The translations under genes were made by a program, and so were the position numbers. Below the pieces are notes generated by a model. The model had not been told where the DNA came from. It saw only the letters and a list, made by a program, of their open reading frames with translations, and ran no database searches. A DNA stretch of 7,399 bases. It comes from an uncultured Actinomyces sp. (GTDB taxonomy: Bacteria; Actinomycetota; Actinomycetes; Actinomycetales; Actinomycetaceae). The stretch spans positions 1 through 7,399 of the forward strand of contig CAJZFF010000078.1 of assembly GCA_915069725.1 (NCBI GenBank), read 5' to 3'. This document shows positions 1 through 6,224 of this stretch, piece after piece. Each line of letters opens with the position of its first letter. The first letter of the stretch is position 1.

Positions 1-76
1 CTTCGTCCCGGCCGGTTCCCTGGCCTACATCGAGCTCGGCGAGGCCGAGCCCCGCAGGGTCGGCTTCGGCATTTGA
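1..76 (+). CDS. C-terminal end of an unidentified protein (5' truncated by window edge)
   Basis: Reading from base 2, the frame gives 24 residues beginning FVPAGSLAYIELGEAEPRR and ending VGFGI, then a TGA at 74-76. A strong hairpin terminator follows 18 bases later, which supports a real gene end. Third codon positions are nearly all G or C, as in the neighbouring genes. The fragment is too short to assign. The pattern PAGSLAYIEL faintly recalls the last strand of histidine-phosphatase (phosphoglycerate mutase-like) proteins, but this is only a guess. The start lies outside the window. Confidence 0.6.
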   Translation, partial: FVPAGSLAYIELGEAEPRRVGFGI

Positions 77-94
77 GCCTCGAGCTCTCCACAT

Positions 95-130
95 CGGCGC
101 CGCCTCCCAGAACGGGAGGCGGCGCCGTTT
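95..130 (+). terminator. Rho-independent terminator after the left-edge gene
   Basis: A perfect 14-bp inverted repeat (95-108 pairing with 114-127) encloses a 5-base loop, AGAAC. It is very GC-rich and is followed by only three T residues (128-130). It lies 18 bases after the stop of the left-edge gene and well before the sirtuin start. The short T tract is common in high-GC actinobacteria. It separates the two plus-strand genes into different transcripts. Confidence 0.8.
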
Positions 131-206
131 GACGTGAGTCGGGAGCAAGCAAACCGATGCCCCTCGGGGCCGCCTGGTGCCCGGCAGGCCCGGTCGCCAC
201 CATTAG

Positions 207-212
207 TAGGCT
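207..212 (+). promoter_or_regulatory. Candidate -10 box for a leaderless sirtuin transcript
   Basis: The hexamer TAGGCT fits the actinobacterial TAnnnT -10 pattern. It ends 7 bases before the ATG at 220, which would place transcription initiation at or next to the start codon. No convincing -35 box is seen about 17-18 bases upstream, and no Shine-Dalgarno sequence sits at a normal distance (the GGGG at 213-216 is only three bases from the ATG). The assignment rests on spacing and the hexamer alone. Confidence 0.4.
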
Positions 213-219
213 GGGGTGC

Positions 220-975
220 ATGGACCACCAGGACGGCCAGTGGGGCCTGCTCAGTCAGTGGATCACGCAGTCGCAGCGCATCGTCTTCTTCGGCGGCGCC
301 GGGGTCTCGACCGAGTCGGGGATCCCTGACTTCCGGGGCGCCAGGGGCTTCTACCACCAGGACCGGGAGATTCCCCTGGAGCAGGTGCTGTCCATCGACT
401 TCTTCACCGTGCACCCGCAGGCCTACTGGGAGTGGTTCGCCCAGGAGAACGCCCGCGAGGGCGTGGCCCCCAATGCGGCGCACAGGTTCGTGGCCGACCT
501 CGAGCGGGCCGGGAAGCTGTCGGCCGTGGTCACGCAGAACATTGACGGCCTCCACCAGCGGGCCGGCTCCGAGCGGGTCCTCGAGCTGCACGGCAACTGG
601 TCGCGCCTGAGCTGCACCGGCTGCGGCGAGCGCTTCACCCTGGACGACGTCGACGGCGCCCGCTCCGGCGAAGTCCCCCACTGCACCGCGTGCGCCTCGG
701 TGCTGCGCCCGGACATCGTGTTCTACGGGGAGATGCTGGACAGTGACGTCATGGAGGGGGCCGTGCGGGCCATCTCGGAGGCGGACCTGCTGATCGTGGC
801 CGGCACGAGCCTGGTCGTCTACCCGGCGGCGGGCCTCATCGACTACTATGCCGGTGAGCGACTAGTCCTCATGAACGCGACTCCCACGCCGTATGACTCC
901 CGCGCCGACCTCATCATCCGTGAGCCGGTCGGGCAGGTCTTCGAGGAACTGGAGCGCTGGAGCCGCCGGCCCTAG
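220..975 (+). CDS. cobB: NAD-dependent protein deacylase, Sir2 family
   Basis: This 251-residue sirtuin removes acyl groups from lysines in cytoplasmic proteins, using NAD+ and releasing nicotinamide and O-acyl-ADP-ribose. The family signatures appear in order: the NAD-binding GAGVSTESGIPDFR at 26-39, TQNIDGLH at 105-112, the catalytic His in LELHGN (H124), four zinc cysteines (132, 135, 155, 158), PDIVFYGE at 164-171 and the Rossmann GTS at 195-197. The loop after the first motif reads RGARGFYHQ. It lacks the clear Tyr/Arg pair of class III (CobB/SIRT5-type) desuccinylases, so it looks closer to bacterial class U deacetylases; substrate preference is inferred. The ATG at 220 is chosen because family similarity begins just after it. 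An in-frame ATG at 157 would add 21 residues with no family resemblance. The length is normal and all catalytic residues are present. It is monocistronic and converges on the PPK2 gene with a 4-bp overlap. Confidence 0.95.
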   Translation: MDHQDGQWGLLSQWITQSQRIVFFGGAGVSTESGIPDFRGARGFYHQDREIPLEQVLSIDFFTVHPQAYWEWFAQENAREGVAPNAAHRFVADLERAGKLSAVVTQNIDGLHQRAGSERVLELHGNWSRLSCTGCGERFTLDDVDGARSGEVPHCTACASVLRPDIVFYGEMLDSDVMEGAVRAISEADLLIVAGTSLVVYPAAGLIDYYAGERLVLMNATPTPYDSRADLIIREPVGQVFEELERWSRRP

Positions 976-1832
976 CTGATCCCCTGGTCCTCAAGGTCCA
1001 CGTAGTGCTCGGTTGCGTCGGACTCACTGAGAGTGGCCGCGTAGTCGGGCACCTCGCTCTGGAGGGACCGGTCCGTGCGGCGGTAGCCCGACGACGGCAA
1101 CGAGGACTTCTTCGGGAAGGTCATCTCAGGACGCTCCACGTGCTCGTAAGGAATGGACTCCAGCAGGTGGTGGATCATGTTGATACGAGCCTTGCGCTTG
1201 TCGGCCGACTCCACGACGTGCCAGCGGGCGGAGTCGATGTCCGTGTGGACGAACATCTCGTCCTTGGCGCGCGAGTAGTCCTCCCAGCGGGGCAGGGCCT
1301 CCAAGTCGGTGGGCGAGAGCTTCCAGCGCCGCATGGGGTCAGTCATGCGCGACTTGAAGCGCTTGTACTGCTCCTTCTGGGGCACGGAGAACCAGTACTT
1401 GCGCAGCAGGATGCCGTCGTCGACGAGCATCCTCTCGAAGACCGGGCACTGCTGGAGGAAGCGCCGGTGCTCCTCCGGGGTGCAGTAACCCATGACGTGC
1501 TCGACGCCGCCGCGGTTGTACCAGGAGCGGTCGAACAGGCAGATCTCGCCGGCAGCGGGCAGGTGCGCGATGTAGCGCTGGAAGTACCACTGGGTGCGCT
1601 CGCGCTCGGTGGGCACGGGAAGCGCGACCACGCGCGCGATACGCGGGTTGAGGTACTCGGTGATGCGTTTGATCGCCCCGCCCTTGCCGGCCGCGTCACG
1701 GCCCTCGAAGATGACGACGACGCGGGCTCCAGTGGCCCTGACCCACTCCTGCATCTCGACCAGCTCCGCCTGCAGCCTCAGCAGCTCTGCCTCGTACAGG
1801 GAACGGTCCATGGTGGGGTGCTTCTTTGCCAT
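972..1832 (-). CDS. ppk2: Polyphosphate kinase 2 (PPK2 class I)
   Basis: PPK2 transfers phosphate between inorganic polyphosphate and nucleotides in the cytoplasm; class I enzymes mainly make NTP from NDP. The 286-residue product shows Walker A GRDAAGKGG (44-52), Walker B FDRSWYNR (100-107) followed by GGVEHVMGYCTPEE, then ILLRKYWFSVPQKEQYKRF, the lid-region DPMRRWKLSPTDLE, and WEDYSRAKDEMFVHTD. From memory it is very like Mycobacterium tuberculosis PPK2 (Rv3232c), described as a polyphosphate-dependent nucleoside diphosphate kinase. The last ~40 residues form a charged tail ending EHYVDLEDQGIS. Start choice: an in-frame ATG at 1856 adds eight residues, but half of those codons end in A or T, unlike the rest of the gene, so the ATG at 1832 (MAKKHPT) is preferred. 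A third ATG lies at 1811. No clear Shine-Dalgarno decides it. All catalytic motifs are intact. Confidence 0.95.
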   Translation of the reverse strand: MAKKHPTMDRSLYEAELLRLQAELVEMQEWVRATGARVVVIFEGRDAAGKGGAIKRITEYLNPRIARVVALPVPTERERTQWYFQRYIAHLPAAGEICLFDRSWYNRGGVEHVMGYCTPEEHRRFLQQCPVFERMLVDDGILLRKYWFSVPQKEQYKRFKSRMTDPMRRWKLSPTDLEALPRWEDYSRAKDEMFVHTDIDSARWHVVESADKRKARINMIHHLLESIPYEHVERPEMTFPKKSSLPSSGYRRTDRSLQSEVPDYAATLSESDATEHYVDLEDQGIS

Positions 1833-1892
1833 GCTTGAGTTTCGCACAGATCCCATGTGGGTGCGCAGGCAACCGCGAACGTGTTCATGAGG

Positions 1893-1923
1893 GAGATACG
1901 GGCGCTACCCAGCCAGGCGCCCG
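1893..1923 (-). terminator. Possible terminator of the toxin-antitoxin operon
   Basis: A 7-bp GC-rich inverted repeat (1899-1905 with 1917-1923) has an 11-base loop. On the minus strand it is followed by a weakly T-rich stretch, TATCTCCC. It lies in the 144-bp gap between the toxin stop and the PPK2 start, where a terminator would separate the two same-strand units. The stem is short and the loop long, so some read-through into ppk2 is possible. Confidence 0.35.
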
Positions 1924-1976
1924 CAGTCATGCCAGTCCGGGGAATCACGTCACGCCGAGCCTGCCGGTTTGTACCG

Positions 1977-2243
1977 TCACTCGTAGTGGGTCCACATTCT
2001 TAGGACATGGATGGTCCTCTCGTCGGTGTGCACCTCGTAGACGAGTCGATGCTGGATATTGATACGCCGCGAGTAGCAGCCCGATAGATCCCCGACCAGC
2101 TTTTCGTAACGAGGCGGCTTGACGAAGGGATTCTCCCGCATGAGGTTGAGGAGCTTCTCGGTTTTAGGCTTGAGTCCCGCAGCGGCGAGTTTCTTCGCGT
2201 CCTTCTGTGCCTGACGTGAGAACACGATTCGCCACGAGTTCAC
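1977..2243 (-). CDS. yoeB: Txe/YoeB family toxin (ribosome-dependent mRNA interferase)
   Basis: This 88-residue protein belongs to the YoeB branch of the RelE superfamily. These toxins bind the ribosome and cut mRNA when the paired antitoxin is lost. Compared with E. coli YoeB, the key residues are in place: E47 (YoeB E46) in RYEKL, the run GDLSGCYSRRINIQHRLVYEV at 51-71 with R66 (YoeB R65), and the C-terminal H86-Y87 (YoeB H83-Y84). One extra Glu follows. It looks catalytically intact. The start is a GTG that overlaps the antitoxin stop as GTGA, implying translational coupling. GGAAG, about 10 bases upstream on the coding strand, could serve as ribosome binding site. Its GC content is visibly lower than the flanking housekeeping genes, suggesting acquisition. 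Confidence 0.92.
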   Translation of the reverse strand: MNSWRIVFSRQAQKDAKKLAAAGLKPKTEKLLNLMRENPFVKPPRYEKLVGDLSGCYSRRINIQHRLVYEVHTDERTIHVLRMWTHYE

Positions 2244-2482
2244 CAGTCGAGTTCTTCCGAGCCCGCCTCGATGCCTTCACGTCGGGCATTCCGGATCGAG
2301 TCCATGATGCCCGGGACGGACTCCAGGTAGAGCGTCTCCTGAATCGCCCTCCAGTCCTCCTCCCCCACCAAGACGGCATTGCCGCGTTGGCCGGTGATGA
2401 CCAGCGGCTCGGAGTCTTCGTTGACCTGGTCGATGAGCCGATACAACTGAGAACGAGCGGTCGTCACTGGAATCGTAGACAC
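2240..2482 (-). CDS. yefM: YefM/Phd family antitoxin
   Basis: This 80-residue antitoxin pairs with the YoeB-type toxin just downstream. The N-terminal half carries the typical family pattern STIPVTTARSQLYRLIDQV, followed by EPLVITGQRGNAVLVGEEDWRAIQETLYL; this part forms the Phd/YefM DNA-binding dimer fold. The C-terminal ~30 residues (SIRNARREGIEAGSEELDW) are charged and would wrap the toxin. The GTG at 2482 is chosen over an in-frame ATG at 2500. Family similarity begins with STIPVT right after the GTG, a -10 box lies six bases upstream of it, and the ATG would fall inside the promoter spacer and operator. The mRNA is therefore probably leaderless. The gene overlaps the toxin start by 4 bp. 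Autorepression through the palindrome at 2491-2508 is expected. Confidence 0.9.
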   Translation of the reverse strand: MSTIPVTTARSQLYRLIDQVNEDSEPLVITGQRGNAVLVGEEDWRAIQETLYLESVPGIMDSIRNARREGIEAGSEELDW

Positions 2483-2488
2483 ACAGCA

Positions 2489-2517
2489 AGCGTACGTCAT
2501 AACGTACGCCCCCTCAA
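2489..2517 (-). promoter_or_regulatory. Promoter of the yefM-yoeB operon
   Basis: On the minus strand a -35 box TTGAGG (2512-2517) is separated by exactly 17 bases from a -10 box TACGCT (2489-2494). The -10 box ends six bases before the GTG at 2482, so transcription would begin at the start codon and give a leaderless mRNA. The 18-bp palindrome lies in the spacer and covers most of the -10 box, so a bound repressor would block RNA polymerase. Confidence 0.65.
2491..2508. promoter_or_regulatory. 18-bp palindromic operator, likely YefM(-YoeB) binding site
   Basis: Perfect 7-bp arms, CGTACGT (2491-2497) and ACGTACG (2502-2508), flank a four-base centre. Each arm contains a GTAC core, which recalls the TGTACA core described for the E. 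coli yefM-yoeB operator. The position inside the promoter spacer suits classic toxin-antitoxin autorepression. The binding protein is inferred from context. Confidence 0.6.
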
Positions 2518-2544
2518 GGCCGCTGCCTCTCTTCAGTCGGACGG

Positions 2545-2597
2545 CCGAACAGACAAGAACAGAGGAGCCCGGTCCTGGGAAGGACCGAGCTCCTCTG
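2545..2597 (-). terminator. Terminator of the initiator tRNA gene
   Basis: A long inverted repeat has an outer 9-bp stem (2560-2568 with 2589-2597), one C/A mismatch, an inner 6-bp stem (2570-2575 with 2582-2587) and a 6-base loop. On the minus strand it begins three bases after the encoded CCA of the tRNA and is followed by the T-rich stretch TTCTTGTCTGTTC. It insulates the downstream toxin-antitoxin promoter from tRNA transcription. Confidence 0.8.
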
Positions 2598-2600
2598 GAG

Positions 2601-2677
2601 TGGTAGCGGGGACAGGATTCGAACCTGCGACCTCCGGGTTATGAGCCCGGCGAGCTACCGAACTGCTCCACCCCGCG
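2601..2677 (-). tRNA. Initiator tRNA-fMet (anticodon CAT)
   Basis: The 77-base minus-strand sequence folds as a cloverleaf. The acceptor is CGCGGGG with CCCCGCT, the D stem GAGC/GCTC, the anticodon stem CCGGG/CCCGG around loop CTCATAA, and the T arm GCAGG-TTCGAAT-CCTGT, with discriminator A and an encoded CCA. Three traits mark it as the initiator rather than elongator: the unpaired first acceptor position (C1 opposite U72), three consecutive G:C pairs next to the anticodon loop (GGG/CCC), and the A11-U24 pair in the D stem. It delivers formyl-methionine to the ribosomal P site at translation start. It stands alone, with its own promoter and terminator. Confidence 0.96.
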
Positions 2678-2689
2678 TCGGTGAGACCA

Positions 2690-2719
2690 ACCTTAGGGGG
2701 CGTCCCACCCTTGAGGCAA
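2690..2719 (-). promoter_or_regulatory. Probable promoter of the initiator tRNA gene
   Basis: On the minus strand a -10 hexamer TAAGGT (2690-2695) lies 18 bases downstream of TTGCCT (2714-2719). Initiation would fall near 2683, a few bases before the mature tRNA 5' end at 2677. The -35 box sits immediately after, and touches, the terminator tail of the upstream UPF0182 gene. Confidence 0.55.
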
Positions 2720-2777
2720 ATGACGAGGGCGTGCCCTTGCTCACCGCCCGGTGAGGCGGGTCGCAGGGCACGCCCTC
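2718..2777 (-). terminator. Terminator of the UPF0182 gene
   Basis: A perfect 13-bp stem (2725-2737 with 2765-2777) encloses a second 6-bp hairpin, CTCACC/GGTGAG (2740-2745 with 2750-2755, loop GCCC). It begins 19 bases after the UPF0182 stop. On the minus strand the stem is followed by GTCATTTG, a weak T tract. The stacked double hairpin is strong and ends transcription just before the tRNA promoter. Confidence 0.8.
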
Positions 2778-2795
2778 AGTGGCGGCCGACCGGGC

Positions 2796-5700
2796 TCAGC
2801 CCAGCTTCTTCTGGGCCTCAACGGCCCGCTTGACGGCTTCGTTGAGACGCTTCTGCGCATCGCCGTATGCCGACCAGTCGCCCTTGCTCCTGGCTGTGTC
2901 CGCGTCAGTCATCGCGGTCTGAGCGTCGGAGAGCGCCTGATTGAGCTCCGCCTTCGGATCCGAGGTTCCCGAGGCCGACGGGGTGGCGGAGGAACTGGAG
3001 GACGCGCTGGCCGAGGCCGAGGGGGACGTACTGGCTGAGGCCGTGGGCGTGGCGCTCGGGCTCGCCGAGGCCTTGGCCCCGCCATCCGCCGTCGGGTCCT
3101 TGCCGTCGGTCGTCTCATTGGTGTCATTGGCCGCAGCGGCATCGCCGTCGATGGCCTCCTGGCCCGTGGTCGCCCCGGAGTTACCGCCGAAGACCTGGTC
3201 GAGCGCCCCCGAGAGGGTGTCGGCGAATCCGACGTTGTCCCCGAAGGAGACCAGCACCTTGCGCAGCAGCGGGTACTGAGTTCCCGACGACGACTGCACG
3301 TAGACGGGCTGGACGTAGAGCAGTCCACCTCCCACGGGCAGCGTCAGCAGGTTGCCCTTGATGACCTGGGAGCCCTCCTGGGACAGGAGGTTGAGCTCCT
3401 TGGAGATCTCCGGGTTGGAGTCGAAGATGTTCTGCACCTGCCCCGGCCCGGCCACGTTCGAGGAACGCGGAAGCTCCAGGAGTCTCAGCTTGCCGTAGCT
3501 CGGACTACGCTCCCCCTTCTTCCCGGTGCCGGGAGAGGTCTCGGAGTCCACGGCGAGGAAGCCGGTGAGCACGTTGCGGTTGGTATTTCCGCCGATGATG
3601 TAGGCGCTGGACAGGGAGAAGCTCGCCTGGTCCTGCCCGGGCATCTTGAGGGTCAGGTAGTAGGGGGCCTGCTGGTCCTGACCGGGTGTGGTCGGGTCAT
3701 CCGGAATCTTCCAGAAGTCTCCACCGGAGTAGAACTCCGCAGCATCGTTGACGTGGTAGGTCGCCATCATGGTGCGCTGGACGTTGAACAGGTCCTCCGG
3801 GTAGCGCATGTGCGCAATGAGGTCGGCGCTCATCTGGTTCATGGGCGTGACCGTCCCGGGGAAGACCTTCTGCCAGGCCTTGAGGATCGGGTCCTTGTCA
3901 TCCCACTGGTAGAGCTTGACCGACCCGTCGTAGGCGTCCACGACGGCCTTGACGGAGTTGCGCACGTAGTTGGACTCCTCCGGCGCCCGCAGAAGTCCGC
4001 CCTTGTTGTCGGCGGTCGCCGTCGCCTTGGCCAGGGACTCGTGCTGGGCGTAGGGGTAGTTGTTCGTCGTGGTGTAGCCGTCGAGGATCCACATCACCCG
4101 CTTGGGGGTGGCCGGGTTGTCGTCGTGATCGACGACGGCCGGGTAGGGGCTGTTGTCCAGGGTCAGCCAGGGGGCCACCTTGGCGACGCGCTTGGCCGGG
4201 TCCCGGTCGTAAAGGATCTGGGATCCCTCGCGCACCTCCTGGGAGAAGAGGATGTTGGCCTCCCGGAACTTGGCGGCGTAGAGCAGGCGGTTGAACGGGT
4301 TGGACACGCTCGGACCGCCATTGCCGGCGAAGGTGGTGTTGACCTGACCGGTCTTGGACTCGTCGTCGGGGTAGTCCAGCTCGCGCGGCGAGCCGTTGTC
4401 CTTGCCGCCCACGATGGAGTAGGACGGCGAGGACTGACCGAAGTAGATCCGGGGCTCGTACTTCCCCAGGTCACCTTGAGAGGGGATGCCCCCCTCCCAG
4501 AATGAGGGGTAGCCGCGGGTGGCCACCGTGTTGCCGTAGGCGTTCACGACGCCGTAGCCGTGGGTGTAGACGGTGTGCTCGTTGACCCAGGTCTGCTGCT
4601 GCTCGCCCAGGCCGGACAGGTTGAGCTCACGCACCGCGATGACCGTGTCCCGGCTGGTGGAGTCCACCTTGTAGCGGTCCACGTTGAGCCGGTTCGCGAA
4701 GGAGTAGTACTGCTTGTTCTGCTGGACCTGCTGGAAGGTCGGGGAGATGAGCCCGGGGTCGAGGAGCCGGATCGAGGTGGTGGACTCGGCGTCCTTCTCC
4801 AGCTGGCCGGCCGCCGTCTTCGTCGTGGCGTCGTAGTTGGTGGTCTCCACGTTCTGCAGACCGTAGGCGGCCTTGGTGGCGTTGATGTTGCGCTGGATGT
4901 ACTCGGCCTCCTGGCGCTGGGCGTTGGGGTCGACGATGAACTTCTGGATGACCAGCGGGTAGGCGGTCCCCACCACCAGGGAGGAGACGATCATGACAAC
5001 CACGCCGATGATCGGCAGGCGCCAGGAGCTGGATCGCACCGAGGCGACGAAGAGGAAGGCCACGGCCAGTCCGATCGCCGCGAGGATCGCGTTGGCGGGG
5101 ATGACGGCGTTGACGTCGGTGTAGTTGGCGCCGTCGAACTTGGAGTTGGAGGCGTACAGGGCGCTGTAGCGACCCAGCCAGTAGCCCACGGCCCGGATGA
5201 CGGCGTACAGCGCCAGGAAGATCGCCAGGTGCATGCGGGCGGCCTTGGTGAAGTGGGGCTTACGCACCACGGAGATACCGCCGTACAGGTAGTGGACGAC
5301 GATCGATGCCACCCCGGCGAACAGGACGACGCCGGACAGGAAGGACACGAGCGTCAGCACCGCGGGCAGGATGAAGACGTAGAAGGAGATGTCGATCCCG
5401 AACTGGGGGTCCTTGACTCCGAAGGACTGGGAGTTGAAGGCCAGCAGAATCTCCCGCCAGCTGGGGGCCAGCTCCCAGGCCGAGCCGAACAGGGCCAGCA
5501 CCGCCGGCACCGCCCAGGTCAGGCGACGTCGCACCGGCTCGATGACGGAACGGTAGGCCTCGAGGTTGCGCGTGGCCTCGTCGTCGGGCATCCCGATCTC
5601 CCGGGCCCGGTAGGCCCTGGTCATCGAGACGAAGACGGCCCCGAACATGATGGCGAATCCCGCCAGGAAGAGGACGATGAGGGCGATCCACTGCGTCCAC

Positions 5701-6002
5701 AGCACGCGGGCGTACCCGATCTGACTGAACCAGAGGACCTCGGTCCACACCTGCGACAGGATGCCGATGGCCACGGCGATGGCCGCGACGATCGAGATGG
5801 TCAGGACCAGCGGACCGGGGCGTCCGCCGCCTTTCCCGGTGCGCGGAGCGCGGGGAGGACGGGGCCCTCCCCCACCCATGCGTCCAAGGCCGAACAGTCC
5901 GGCTAAGTTGTCAGGCTTCCCCTGCCGGGACGAGCCGGTGGACTTGCTCGAGGACTCCTCGGGGGTTGAGTCCGGGGACTCGTCATCGGGCCTGGTGCTC
6001 AC
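2796..6002 (-). CDS. UPF0182 family integral membrane protein
   Basis: This 1068-residue membrane protein is of the UPF0182 family (PF03699), whose function is unknown. Order: a charged, Gly/Pro-rich cytoplasmic N-terminus (1-62); seven predicted membrane segments near 64-86, 101-127, 162-180, 205-237, 253-275, 297-321 and 328-350; then a large, probably extracytoplasmic region. Conserved family stretches include DPQFGIDISFYVFILP (198-213), YPLVIQKFIVDPN (348-360), LLDPGLISPTFQQ (413-425), THGYGVVNAYGN (480-491) and MRYPEDLFNVQ (732-742). An Ala/Ser/Thr/Pro linker (977-1014) leads to a 54-residue helical, Lys/Ala-rich tail (1015-1068) that looks like a coiled coil. The start is a GTG with AGGGAG seven bases upstream (6010-6015). 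Homologues I recall are Rv0064 and Rv3193c of M. tuberculosis. It is transcribed alone, divergent from the PPA1309 gene. Confidence 0.95.
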   Translation of the reverse strand: MSTRPDDESPDSTPEESSSKSTGSSRQGKPDNLAGLFGLGRMGGGGPRPPRAPRTGKGGGRPGPLVLTISIVAAIAVAIGILSQVWTEVLWFSQIGYARVLWTQWIALIVLFLAGFAIMFGAVFVSMTRAYRAREIGMPDDEATRNLEAYRSVIEPVRRRLTWAVPAVLALFGSAWELAPSWREILLAFNSQSFGVKDPQFGIDISFYVFILPAVLTLVSFLSGVVLFAGVASIVVHYLYGGISVVRKPHFTKAARMHLAIFLALYAVIRAVGYWLGRYSALYASNSKFDGANYTDVNAVIPANAILAAIGLAVAFLFVASVRSSSWRLPIIGVVVMIVSSLVVGTAYPLVIQKFIVDPNAQRQEAEYIQRNINATKAAYGLQNVETTNYDATTKTAAGQLEKDAESTTSIRLLDPGLISPTFQQVQQNKQYYSFANRLNVDRYKVDSTSRDTVIAVRELNLSGLGEQQQTWVNEHTVYTHGYGVVNAYGNTVATRGYPSFWEGGIPSQGDLGKYEPRIYFGQSSPSYSIVGGKDNGSPRELDYPDDESKTGQVNTTFAGNGGPSVSNPFNRLLYAAKFREANILFSQEVREGSQILYDRDPAKRVAKVAPWLTLDNSPYPAVVDHDDNPATPKRVMWILDGYTTTNNYPYAQHESLAKATATADNKGGLLRAPEESNYVRNSVKAVVDAYDGSVKLYQWDDKDPILKAWQKVFPGTVTPMNQMSADLIAHMRYPEDLFNVQRTMMATYHVNDAAEFYSGGDFWKIPDDPTTPGQDQQAPYYLTLKMPGQDQASFSLSSAYIIGGNTNRNVLTGFLAVDSETSPGTGKKGERSPSYGKLRLLELPRSSNVAGPGQVQNIFDSNPEISKELNLLSQEGSQVIKGNLLTLPVGGGLLYVQPVYVQSSSGTQYPLLRKVLVSFGDNVGFADTLSGALDQVFGGNSGATTGQEAIDGDAAAANDTNETTDGKDPTADGGAKASASPSATPTASASTSPSASASASSSSSATPSASGTSDPKAELNQALSDAQTAMTDADTARSKGDWSAYGDAQKRLNEAVKRAVEAQKKLG
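2961..3074 (-). repeat. Low-complexity Ala/Ser/Thr/Pro-coding tract in the UPF0182 gene
   Basis: Thirty-eight codons (residues 977-1014) encode almost only Ala, Ser, Thr and Pro, including runs such as SASASASSSSS. The DNA is a degenerate repeat of GCC/TCG/TCC-type codons. It is probably a flexible extracytoplasmic linker between the folded UPF0182 region and the helical tail. Length variation between strains would be expected. Confidence 0.75.
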
Positions 6003-6009
6003 GATCCTG

Positions 6010-6015
6010 CTCCCT
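6010..6015 (-). promoter_or_regulatory. Ribosome binding site deciding the GTG start of the UPF0182 gene
   Basis: AGGGAG on the minus strand lies seven bases before the GTG at 6002-6000, an ideal spacing. It is one of the few clear Shine-Dalgarno sites in this window and fixes the start at GTG. Confidence 0.75.
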
Positions 6016-6171
6016 GTCTGACGTGCGTGGTGACGCCGCCTCGCACACGGTGAAACATGGCGTCATCGGCCGGAGGGGCCGCTCGGTCCATCGTCCCACA
6101 CACCGCTGACACGGCCATAACCTTCTCCAGGATGAGAAAACGCCTCCAGCGGCCACGGCGCACCCCCTGAC

Positions 6172-6187
6172 TGACGAGGCCTCGTCA
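6172..6187. promoter_or_regulatory. 16-bp perfect palindrome, candidate operator in the UPF0182/PPA1309 divergent gap
   Basis: TGACGAGGCCTCGTCA is a perfect 16-bp palindrome ending 37 bases before the GTG of the PPA1309 gene. The 222-bp gap (6003-6224) must hold promoters for both divergent genes. No promoter pair in it is convincing: TTGGAG at 6188-6193 and GACGAT at 6213-6218 could serve the plus strand, but with a long 19-base spacer. The 9-base half-site TGACGAGGC recurs at 6242-6250. A dimeric repressor or activator site is a reasonable inference, though no known regulator motif is recognised. Confidence 0.4.
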
Positions 6188-6224
6188 TTGGAGGAGGCGG
6201 CACCACCAGTGAGACGATGGCGGC

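Noticed and set aside
1005..1838. A 277-codon plus-strand open frame
   Set aside because: Exact mirror of the PPK2 gene, whose Walker motifs prove the minus strand is coding.
1857..1976. Search for an attachment site or remnant mobile gene between the toxin and PPK2
   Set aside because: No copy of the tRNA 3' end, no inverted terminal repeats and no transposase or integrase fragment are visible. Only a weak hairpin is found.
2207..2644. A 145-codon plus-strand open frame ending in GTGFEPATSGL
   Set aside because: The ending is the familiar false peptide produced by reading antisense through a tRNA gene, and the rest runs antisense to the antitoxin. It is not a protein gene.
2961..3074. Repeat-rich stretch considered as a CRISPR or tandem repeat array
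   Set aside because: There are no regular repeats with spacers. The pattern is degenerate codon repetition for Ala/Ser/Thr/Pro within an open frame.
3753..4505. A 250-codon plus-strand open frame
   Set aside because: Antisense to UPF0182, with biased Val/Gly/Arg composition and no recognisable motif.
4560..5906. A 448-codon plus-strand open frame
   Set aside because: It lies wholly antisense to the conserved UPF0182 gene. Its Gly/Val/Asp/His-heavy composition is typical of a high-GC shadow frame, and it shows no domain.
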